A stretch of DNA of 64,000 nucleotides from Rhodosporidiobolus odoratus. Taxonomy: Eukaryota > Basidiomycota > Microbotryomycetes > Sporidiobolales > Sporidiobolaceae. The position numbers were made by a program, and so were the translations under genes. The stretch is taken from the NCBI GenBank assembly GCA_034387635.1, contig JAOANU010000006.1, positions 744,001-808,000 of the forward strand, written 5' to 3'. The notes below the pieces were generated by a model that searched no databases, was not told the DNA's origin, and was given only the letters and a program-made list of their open reading frames with translations. Of this stretch, positions 11,464 through 20,717 are shown in pieces (the stretch's first letter is position 1; the number at the start of each line of letters is the position of its first letter).

Positions 11464-12686
11464 TCAATACGAGGAGGATGCCTCCATTGTACATTTCACC
11501 CGTATTGCCAAGCGTTGGCAGCTCTTCTCTCCTTCCAGACTCGTGCTCCTCAAATCTGAATCTACAAGCCATCTCTCCTGCTGCTTTACTTCGCCTCCGT
11601 TTCCTTCCTGGCCTTCTCCGCCCTGATATACTTGCAGAACTCGGGGGGGGATGAGGGAGGCGCCCGGAACCTGATCCGTATCCTCGAAGATGACAACGGC
11701 GATACCGCCAGTTTTGCAAGCGGAGACAAACTTGCCCATAGTAGTGCTGATGACACGATTGGGGAAAGTTGAAGGGCAGAAGATGGTTGGTAGGCAGAGG
11801 TAGCGAAGAGACCACGGGGTATCGAAGACAGTTCGGTGCACACAACGCAATGCGATATTCAGCTGGTCGAGGTAGGATTCTTGATTCCATTTGTCGGGGG
11901 CTGGTACGCAGAAGCGCGCATATTGCGCTTGGTAGAGCCACCCAATACAAAAGTTGGGAAATACAAGGGCATCCTGCAAAATGGCGGGGCGAGCAGGTCC
12001 AGTTCGCGGAAAGGGAAGAGAAACTGAGATCGGCTCCAAGCCTACGAGGGTGACAACGTGACCCAGATCGGCGAGTTTGAACCGGAGGAAGTTGAATGCC
12101 AAGTTCTGCAGGGCAGGCATGCTATCTGGCGAAACGAATGAGCGGAAGTCGCGGGCGTCCATGTTGACACCCATGAGAGTAAGGTCTTGCAGAGAGGCTA
12201 AACGGAGAGAAAGGGCTGGACGATGTGGAAGAATCGAGGACAAGATGTGAAAGAACTGCAAGGCTGGGTTTCGTAAGACCGGGCCTGTATGGCAGTATGC
12301 CGTCAGATAGAGGAATGACTGACGAGGTAGCTCTTCCAGCCAGGTCAGATTGACTTCGTCAAATAGGCGCAGGCGGACATCAGAAAGCCCAGTACATTTC
12401 GTTTTTACCGCCTCGACCTTGAATCATTCAAGCGCGATGTAGCGGAGCCTCCTTTTTCTTTCCTCTCGTCCGCGAGGAGAGCCTAAACCTTGTTCGCCGT
12501 TGTAGCATTGCTGACTGTTATGGTCTCCTCAAGAATTGACTGGGCGATGGGAAGAAGGCTGCGATGGGCAAGGCAAAGGTGGGAGAGGGTGGTCTAACGG
12601 TCGTCCTAGGTGTCGTGAGAGTATTCTTGAGGTACAGCGAGGCGTGTAATGCGCTCGATGAGCTCGACAGGAAGTTGGAGGAGCAT
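11464..12686 (-). pseudogene. F-box/LRR-like gene with two in-frame stops
   Basis: An ATG at 12686 opens MLLQLPVELIERITRLAVPQ, an F-box helix; the frame then hits TAG at 12608-12606 and another TAG five codons later. The F-box gene at 63823 has nearly the same sequence with TAC and CAG at those codons, so these look like inactivating changes. After the stops the frame still reads LAHRSLLPIAQSILEETI, followed by a GTCAGC donor. A later exon (about 12410-11464) reads CTGLSDVRLRLFDEVNLTW, NPALQFFHILSS and LQDLTLMGVNMDARDF, a leucine-rich tail. F-box proteins are substrate adaptors of SCF ubiquitin ligases; this copy probably makes no full product. The downstream exon's end is uncertain. Confidence 0.68.
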
Positions 12687-12847
12687 CGCGGTGGGACAAG
12701 AGGCGGGAGCGGGAAGAAGATGCGCGAGGTTTGTGTGGTCTCTGGGATAGCTCTGGAGGTTCAAGTAAGGGCTTGAGCGTGTCCAGTAGCGTAGTGACTC
12801 GTACGACGAGTGTAATCCGAAGTCGAGGTTGAATTGGAGGAAGCGAA

Positions 12848-14342
12848 TTGAGTTGGCCACGAATCACCGCGACAGTTACGCTCAACGACGCACAGGACCT
12901 TACCAGCACATATAGAGGCCTCCTCAGCCTCCCCGCCGCTTCCGATCACCTGCGCCCATGCTGTTCTTCGCCCTCTCTTTCAACACCCTCATTCTCAAAG
13001 TCAAGTACATCTGGACGAGGTGAAGCAGCGCGGAAGCATGTAAAGGCGCGCACGAAGTTTTGTCTCCTATTTCGCGACGGCAGTCCCACATTTAACGTTG
13101 ACTTATCGTCCTCTCGCTCACGCCGCCGTACTGGCCGTCTCATCGTCGACCGAGTAGTCGAAGAAGATCAGGACGAGCGGCTCGAGGCTTTGTCCGCCTA
13201 TGCCCTGCCTGCCGCCACGCTCAACAACCTGCCAATCGAGATTCTTTCTCTCATCCTACGCCAAGTCGCCCCTTTCTTCTACACGCCTAGTCTTTACCAA
13301 GAACGCATCGAGGTCCTTGGAAGCTGCTGCCTTACGAGTAAGCGGCTACACGGTGTCGCGCAGCCGCTCTCACGGGAGATCTTCGAAATCGGATACAAAC
13401 GGCCCACGGCACCGCGGGAAGAGCTCCGTCATGCAGAGCAACTCGTCTTCTTGGGGTGCTCGAGGTATATGTCAGACGAAGCGCAGATGGTCCTCGCAAT
13501 TTGTCCCCACGTGTCGCAGTTGCGAATTCATCAAGCGTGTCCGATTGTCCTCAGTTGGTTGGCTCTGCTGCCTTGTAAGCTCGCTTCGTCCTGTTTCCCC
13601 CGCCGCCCTGACTGCATCCTCTGACTCTGCGCTCTGCAGCCTTACGCGTTCTCGTGCTGCACGATATCAGGTCTTTTCGTGGACGACCTTTGTTCTCCCT
13701 TCCCTAGTCGAGCTTTCCCTCGAGGACAACCTCCTCCGATCACCTGCCTACATAACCTCCCTACTCGACAGCCAGTGTACGCCCGCTCCCAAAGCCTTCG
13801 CTTTTCTCGGCGGTACCATCGCTTTCCTCGGCGGTACCAACGGCACTGCGGAAACGCAGCTGACATTGCCGTCTGACCTACCGGAACGACTAGACGTCCT
13901 TTACATCGAGATCGAGTCCATCCCGGCCACTCAGCGAGACTGGGCTCGACAACAGCCGTCTTGCCTGGAGCACCGCATCCTCTCCCACCAACTTCACGCC
14001 CAGGCCATCTATTCCACCAGCGTTAGTCTCATCAGTCCCGCCCTTGGAGACAATGACTGGCACTACTACAAGGAGTCATCCAGTTATGTAGAGGAAGGCG
14101 AGCGTTTGTCGCTCAAAACGATCCTCTTGCCCTCCCAGGTTCGCCCGGGTCCCCTTCTCGATGAGACGCGCCAAGTCGCACCCGATACCCTCTTGACTGC
14201 GTGTCTACTTGTGGCCATCGAGATCGTCTACGAACGTACTCCCGAGGGGTGGTGGGACTCGCTGGTCCCTGCGGCGTTCTGGCGGTACGCGAAGAAGATG
14301 ATGGAAGAAAAGGCAGCTAAGGATTCAGAGGATGCAGACTAG
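12848..14342 (+). pseudogene. F-box/LRR-like gene, probably broken
   Basis: A frame from about 12848 has no ATG before the F-box. It reads LNNLPIEILSLILRQVAPFF, an F-box helix, then LGSCCLTSKRLHGVAQPLSR and a repeat-like region. An intron (about 13575-13639, GTAAGC...CTCTGCAG) leads to LRVLVLHDIRSFRG, a clear leucine-rich strand, but that frame stops at TAG 13705-13707. The rest of the repeat (LPSLVELSLEDNLLRSPAYI to the stop at 14342) lies one frame away. So the gene has no obvious start and one apparent frameshift near 13,690-13,706. A missed upstream exon or an assembly error could rescue it. The encoded tail includes a short internal duplication (FLGGTIAFLGGT). No precise function can be given beyond a likely SCF adaptor origin. 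Confidence 0.5.
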
Positions 14343-14552
14343 GGGAGCGGGGGCCGCGAGCGGCTGTGCTCATGAGGTCGTACGAGAGGAGGTCGGACGA
14401 AATCGAATGCTTGCTTGCCGTTTTCTCAATTCGCCTTTGGCCTCGACCTTTGCGTTGTCAACAATGCGGTCTGCGCAGTCTGAACTTTGCACGAAGGCGT
14501 CTCAGGCGTGAAGGGACTTCTGTTCACATGTCAAGCAATCGCTGAAGGGTCC

Positions 14553-17500
14553 TCAACAACCAGACGAATCCCCGCCTCCCCTCCTAGCCTTCTTCGGTGC
14601 CGACGCTTGGAACCCCGACGTCGATCCACCCGCCCTCTTGTACCCGCCCCTAGCGGTCCCAGCCGCTCCACCTCTACTCTTCGCAGTCCCCGCGCTACTC
14701 CCTCCGCGCTTGGTCGCTCCAGTAGTACTCCCACTCGCTGCACCAGCTGTGGCTTTATGAGGCGCCAGCACCGCCTTGTTTTGGTAGTTGTTGTCTGCGC
14801 ATTCGGCTTCGAACCGTTCAAGGAGTTTGGTGAAATCAGCGGTGTTGCAGCAGCCGAAAATGTCGTGCTGTGGGTGAAGGGAGCCAAGTCCGCGTCATGA
14901 GAGCCTGGCAGGGAAGAGCGGAGTTTCGAAAGACTGACCTTCCCAAGTCCGAGTGATGTGACCCGTGGCGAGCTGACACCGAAGGCGATACGTGCGAGGA
15001 GGCGAGGATCGTCTCGCACGCCGCAGACGGCCAGCACAAAGTTGATTTGCTTGTCGGTGAAAGGGGCGTCGAATTTGGGAGAGAAGGGGATGGCTTTGCC
15101 CGTTTTGCAGTACTGGGGAGATGGCAAGCAGGGTCAGCCACAAAGAGGGGTACGTATGCAGGTCGTAGACCTTACGGAGCAGTTTTCGCAGCGCCCATTC
15201 GGAACAGACTCGACGTCGCCAAAGTAGGAAGCCAGCTCATGCGCGTAACCTTTTTGAAGCCGAATGTATGGGCAGTCGACTCCCGATGCTGTCAATGAAA
15301 GAGAGGGAGAAAGGCACGCACACTTTCCACCCCGAATAAAATTCGCCACACTCCTCAACCTCTTCACATCCGCCTCCTCCCTCTCGTGCAACTGCCGATA
15401 CATCTCCCTCGCAATCCCCTCAACTTCTTCCTTCTCTGTCGGCAAATCCTGCAAAACGAAGTACCGATTCCTGACTCCCCCAACCTTGACCTCAGCCGAA
15501 CCGTTCATCTCCCACCTCGAAAGTTGGCGGACGAGGTCAGCCCTAGGTATGCCTGAAGCGTCAGAGGCGTCGACCACGTCGACGGTGATCCAGGTTGGAC
15601 CTTTTTTCCAATGTTGGCGCAAGGCTTGAGCTTCGGGGGTTTGGTCGGAGAGGAGAACTTCTTGGAAACCTGATGGTCGGTTCGTCGAGCCGCGCAGTTG
15701 ATAGGTGGCGTAGAAGGGTGTGGTGGCACTGCATACCGTCTACAATTCAGTGACACGAATGAGCAAAGATAAGGATAGACAAACCGAAGGAGGCCGAATT
15801 GAAGCTCGAGGATGGCAAAAAGTAAGCTGAGAGTGTTGCGCTGTGAGGTGGAGTGGGTCAGCTATGCGCAGCACAAGCAGAAGAAGTGAAGTACCTACCC
15901 CAATGTCGAGGTTATTTGAATCGTTGTAATGGTTGAAGCTGATCGTGCCGTCCGCGTCGGGGATTGCGGCGAAGACCATTTCGAGTAGCTGGCGAACAGA
16001 CGACTCGGAAGGGGTATTGGCTCGTCTGCGAGAGGAGCGGTGAGCGGAACCACCACAGCAGGAAGGGAAAGACGAACGCGAAGCTTTCGAGAATAGGATA
16101 GTCGGCAGGAGAGGGGCTGCGAGGACGCGGTGGAAGCGGTCAATACCTTCGAAAATCGGGTCGGTGAAGAAGGGTGCACACAGCATCAAGCAAGTCGAGG
16201 GAAGATGGTCGCGACCAGCGCGGCCAATCTCTTGACTGTAGTTCTCGAGCGTTTTCGGCAGAGTGTGGTGAATAATCTGGCGAACATTGGCCTTGTCGAT
16301 ACCCATACCGAAGCTGCGTGCACAAAAGAAGCCGCAAAGTAGTCAGTTATCAAGCGAATGCAGAAGCAGAACAGGCCAGGGCAGGACTTACGCGATGGTC
16401 GCCACGACCACCCCGTCTCCCTTGATGAACCAATCTTGCACTTCTTTGCGCTTATCTGCAGCAAGACCAGCGTGGTAGATCTTGGCGTCGATGCCCTTGG
16501 CCATGAGCTCCTTGCCCAGCTCTTCAGCCTGATTGTGCGTTGTGACATAGACGATTGACGCGCCCTCTCCACGTTTCTGAAGGAAGGGAACGAGGAGGGC
16601 GAGCTTGGCTTTGGCATTGGCGCAGGGTTTGATCTGTAGCTCAAGGCTAAAATGGACAGTAGTCAGACCAGCTAATAGAGGTGAGAAGGAAAAGGTCAAC
16701 GCACTTGGGTCGGAAAGCGCCAGTCGAGAAAACACCCTCTTTCTCGATGTCAAAACCGTTCTCTGCTCCACAGATCTCGTCCACGACGGCGGGCGTTGCC
16801 GTGGCAGTCAAGCACAGGACTCGCTCGGCGTTGACTTCCTTGGCGAATCGTGAGACTTTCAGATCTGTGGCAGCGTGCAAGGGTCAGTCGGGTAGCGCGA
16901 ACCTCCGATATGCGAAGATTGACGAACACTCGGCGCGAAAAGAAGGTCCCCCTGCGAACGGTTGGGAACCAGTCAGCAACGACGAGACATCGTATTGCAA
17001 CCAAGCCCGAGAGGCTGTGGAGGGAAGGTCAGCTCACATTCAGCAACGCAATGACTCTCGCTGTCGACCAAAGCGGCGTCAGCTCTGATATCGGAAGCGA
17101 CTCGAAAAGCAAGGCATACTCGACAGCGAGGAGGGCGATTCGTTGTTCGCTGATCATCGAGACGAACAACTCGTTATTCAGCCTGCGCGGTGTGGGGCAG
17201 TGAGCTCAACTACATACAGGGGCTCGTGTTCATACTACGCACCTTTCAGGTGCGACATAAAGAATCTTGAGCCTTCCACCCTTGAGCTCGGAGCGAACAA
17301 ATGCAGACTCTTCCTGCGTCAGACTCGAGTCCATCGAAGCGGCTGCGACGCCACGGTGTCGCAGAGCGTCGACTTGATCTTTCATGAGGGCGATCAAGGG
17401 CGAGACGACGAGCGTGAGACCTTCGAGGCACTGCGGGTCAAGAGGTTGTGAGGTAAGACTGGCCTGCATTCAGTCGGCAGGGGCAAAGGAAACTGGACGT

Positions 17501-17724
17501 CCGAGTGCGGGCACCTGGAAGCAGATACTCTTGCCACCCCCCGTGGGCATCAAGCACAAGACGTTCTTGTTGTCCACCAGCAGGCGTTGAATAACCTGCG
17601 GGGAAAAAACCAAGGTCAGACTGCTGAAGACAGTTACCTTGGGGAATCTGTGTACCTTCTCTTGCACGCCACGGAAATCGTCGTATCCCCAGACTGCACG
17701 TAGCTCTTCGCGTGCGACGTCCAT
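14553..17724 (-). CDS. RecQ-family ATP-dependent DNA helicase
   Basis: 3'-5' DNA helicase for genome maintenance. Starts [20 protein letters not shown] at 17724, the usual RecQ N-terminus with the Q-motif Phe-Arg. Motif I is [12 protein letters not shown], motif Ia [14 protein letters not shown], motif II a DESH box (LLAVDE/SHCVSEWG, split by an intron), motif [16 protein letters not shown]. Motifs IV-VI include [41 protein letters not shown] and [10 protein letters not shown]. The C-terminal third (about 15,900-14,553) has a winged-helix/RQC-like stretch with four Cys possibly binding zinc, then a Gly/Ser/Arg-rich tail ending GGGDSSGC. At least nine introns; the boundary near 17,470-17,515 is unresolved because two choices keep frame. 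It is not clearly a BLM/Sgs1 orthologue: it lacks their long N-terminal region. Confidence 0.87.
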
Positions 17725-18024
17725 GTTGAGTCGCGGGCTGGTTGAGTTGAAGCGATGCCCAAAGAAGCGAGGATGAAGAGCGGGCGCGGAGGGTGACCGG
17801 GGCAGTCCTACCGGTATGAGTGGCTGAAGTGGGTATTTGACAAGCGGTCTTATCGTTTGAAACAGCAGTATGGTGCCTAGATATGAAGGAAGAGGAGGGC
17901 AAGTTGAGATTCAATCAATTTCCCCTCTACAGCGCACCTCGAACAGCTCAGAACGACTCAATACTAGCCTAGTCCACTCCAAGACACTCATATACACTCG
18001 ACTGAACGAGTTCCAACTCTGCCA
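17725..18024. promoter_or_regulatory. Divergent promoter region RecQ/voltage-sensor-like gene
   Basis: 300 bp between divergent starts; nothing specific recognised. Confidence 0.4.
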
Positions 18025-19271
18025 ATGTCGTCTCCGTTATTATCCTCGGGTCAAACATCACCGCTGCCAACATTCGTCCAACGGGGAGTCGACTATGGCG
18101 ATTCAGCTGGGTACGCTCACGCCCATCTATCAACCTCCAGAGAACTAGCCGACATCGAATGGACCTGGTTCGAGCGATTCTGGCTGACCTTTCCTCATCA
18201 TGATCGTCGTTGTTACCTGCTTCGCCATTTCGCTTCTTCCCTTGCTCGATCGCCGTGCGCGGCCTGTGCTCTTCAGTCCATCACGCAGCCCACACTACCT
18301 CTCCCGAACAGAGTTGATGCGAGGCGTCGCAAACCGCTTCCTCTTCAGCCATTTCTACATTTTCCTTTACCTCGGCATGGCCTCCCTCTCGTAAGCACCT
18401 TTATCTTTTGGCATTCCATAACAAGCTGACGGCATTCTTACGGCACAAAGTCTCGTTACCGTCTTCCTGTCCGCAACAAGCGATTGCCCGACCTTTTCTT
18501 TCTACATGCTCGAACTGTTCATCAATACCGCCATGATTGCCGAGGTTGCGATCCGACTGATCGCTTTCGGAAAAGTGAGCCTACTCTCTCTCCTTGGTCA
18601 AAGGAGCACCTCAAGCTGACGTTCTTCTGCTGCAGCAATTCTGGCACTCGTACGCTTTTCAGCCACCTGCTGCACTTGCACTCTCGCAACATACTGAACG
18701 GTGGGTAAGTAATATTGTCGTGCCCCATTCTCGCAGATACTGGAACGCCCTCGACCTCGTCATCACCTGCTTCTGCGCCGTCACCGTCGTCGTAATTTTC
18801 TTCGGAGGCTGCAGCGCCAAAGGGGAAGAAGTCTTTGACACGTTCCTCCTGGTCGTGCGGAATCTGTTTCAGTTTGGTCGCCTGGCACTGGTTTTGCGAA
18901 AGTACGTGCTCGTTTCGCCACTCTCGCTTGCCGTCGTACCTTCCCAACTCCCAAGGTTTCGAGGCGAAACCGCCTCGCCATTCCTACCCTCGTCGTCTCG
19001 GTTGTTCTTCCTCGCCCGATAGAACGCTCACTCTCGCCCCCTCGCCCACAGATCCGGCAAAAACGTCTTCGCCCGTCCGGCCCCGATCGACCTGTCGTCC
19101 GCGCGCGCATACTCGCTCGACCTCGACCTCGATGACGAAGAAGCCCTGTCGACCGAACGACGAGCTATGGGCGGGGACGTTGAGGCTCAACGACAACAGG
19201 CGAGAAGGACGGGTGGAGGAGGAGGAGAGGATCAAAGACCTTTTTTGGTGGATTCTGAGGAGGATGAGTGA
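18025..19271 (+). CDS. Voltage-sensor-like four-helix membrane protein, apparent 1-nt frameshift
   Basis: The frame from ATG 18025 reads to ADIEWTWFERFWLTF and then goes off frame. The next base phase gives LIMIVVVTCFAISLLPLL, the first membrane helix, so one extra T in the TTT near 18,190-18,193 appears to break the gene. If the frameshift is real, translation could instead start at ATG 18200. Later exons give a helix FLYLGMASLS/LVTVFLSA, then TFSFYMLELFINTAMIAEVA, then NALDLVITCFCAVTVVVIFF (an S3-like N-x-x-D helix), then LLVVRNLFQFGRLALVLRK, an S4-like helix with spaced arginines. A cytosolic tail follows (VFARPAPIDLSSARAYSL, then acidic). This layout fits the ion-transport/voltage-sensor fold without a pore, a family seen in fungi. 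Function unknown; proton or cation sensing is only a guess. Confidence 0.6.
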
Positions 19272-19466
19272 ATACCCGTCAGTGGGTATGGGGACTGTAG
19301 GTGAGAGGTTGGTGGAAGATGTACTATCTATGGGCACGAGTATGGCTGCACTGGTGCTCACTATGGGCGGTCTTTCCTCTTTCGTCTCTACCGCGACAGG
19401 CTTTGCAGGCAGCCACGCAAATCGAGGCACATTAACCATAACAGCTCTAGGTACAACAGCATCCGT

Positions 19467-20327
19467 TCAGATCTTGCCCAGCATCGACGACACGATGATC
19501 CCTATAACCGCTCCGATGGCCAACACCGCACAAATAGACCAAGCACACCTTTTCCCCCAAAGGACCTCTTCCTCCCTCCACAACCTCAGACTCTCTTGTA
19601 CCTTCCCCCTCTCCATCGCTCCTATTCTCTCAGGGTATCCACTCCACACCCCCATCTCCCTCATAGAAACCTCCACCTGCGCCCCTACGTCGACATTGGC
19701 CCCGTTCAAGCTTTTCTCCCCTGAGAAGGCAGCCGGCCGTTCGCTCCTCCACAGTCGATATGCCCCTGCGAACCAGATTAATGGGCACAGGAAACCCCAC
19801 CAGAAGCAACGTTCGGCGGAGGTTCGGGGGGTTTCAGCGTAGGAGGGGGGTGGGGCTGAGAGACGTCTCGAAAATTGGAAGGAGGGGGGAGAAGGAGGAG
19901 ATGGGATAGGGTTGGAGCAAGCCTCGGGGAGAGGGGGGAAGGTGGAGGTGACGGGGGTGAGAGTGGAGAAGGGGAAGAAGGAGAGGGGGGTTACGCAGGC
20001 TCTGGGAGGAGAGGTGGACGATTGAGAAGGGGGAGAGGTGTAAGGTGGTGGAGGGAATTGGTACGCCGCGGTGTTGGGCTCCATTTCAACGCTGATGCTA
20101 GGAGGAAGGAGAGGTAGGCAGGGGGGCTCAGAGCCTGTGGTGGGTAGAGGAGAGAGGGGACGACCGGCGAACGGTTCGATGGAGGAGAGGCGAACGGGTG
20201 AGGGCACGGAGGTGTCGCCGGGATTTCGGGCGGTTGAGGTGGTAGTTGTCTCGATGGTGACGGAGACGGAAGAAGCAGCAGAGCCGCGGCGCTGGGAGAC
20301 GATGTCGTCTGAGGAGGGGGAAGTCAT
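19467..20327 (-). CDS. Proline/serine-rich membrane protein, function unknown
   Basis: A single exon of 286 residues from ATG 20327 (MTSPSSDDIVSQRRGSAASS). Residues 1 to about 185 are Pro/Ser/Thr-rich and probably disordered, with several proline-tyrosine style motifs (PPPPYTSP, PPPSYAET) that could bind WW domains. A cysteine- and aromatic-rich hydrophobic stretch (CFWWGFLCPLIWFAGAYRLW) and a C-terminal helix (ICAVLAIGAVIGIIVSSML) suggest two membrane passes or a tail anchor with the N-terminus in the cytosol. The frame stays open upstream to 20645, but no better start is evident. I do not recognise a named family. PPxY motifs would suit a Rsp5-type ubiquitin ligase adaptor; this is inference. 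Confidence 0.65.
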   Translation of the reverse strand: MTSPSSDDIVSQRRGSAASSVSVTIETTTTSTARNPGDTSVPSPVRLSSIEPFAGRPLSPLPTTGSEPPCLPLLPPSISVEMEPNTAAYQFPPPPYTSPPSQSSTSPPRACVTPLSFFPFSTLTPVTSTFPPLPEACSNPIPSPPSPPSFQFSRRLSAPPPSYAETPRTSAERCFWWGFLCPLIWFAGAYRLWRSERPAAFSGEKSLNGANVDVGAQVEVSMREMGVWSGYPERIGAMERGKVQESLRLWREEEVLWGKRCAWSICAVLAIGAVIGIIVSSMLGKI

Positions 20328-20717
20328 GGTGGACGGGGACGGATGGAGGGAAAAGAGGCAGAAGCGGTAGAGAGAGAATGAAGCGGAAAGCCAGCCATGC
20401 GTCTGTCCAACGGCGAACGAACGGTTGTGAGCAGGATGCGAAGGCTTGTCTGATGCAGCTTTGAACTCGAGCGAGATGAGAAGGCGACAGAGGCGAGGTG
20501 CCGGCGCGGCTGAAAAGAAAAAGTTCCCGCTCATCGTTATCGGTCGCATGGACAGCTGTGGGCTGTCAGCGCACGACGGGCTATGTACTGCTACCTGTAG
20601 TCCAAGACTCTCTGGCTCTAGTGTTTCTGAGGTAGGGAGTCGCAATCTGTTCGGATTGCTCCATCGCGCGGATCCACGTCGTAACTTTGTTCATTTGCTA
20701 CTCGACGTCTCGCCAAC
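20328..20717. promoter_or_regulatory. Divergent promoter region, Pro-rich protein/SEC63
   Basis: 390 bp between divergent starts. The open frame of the minus-strand gene runs through it but shows no domain. No specific site seen. Confidence 0.4.
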
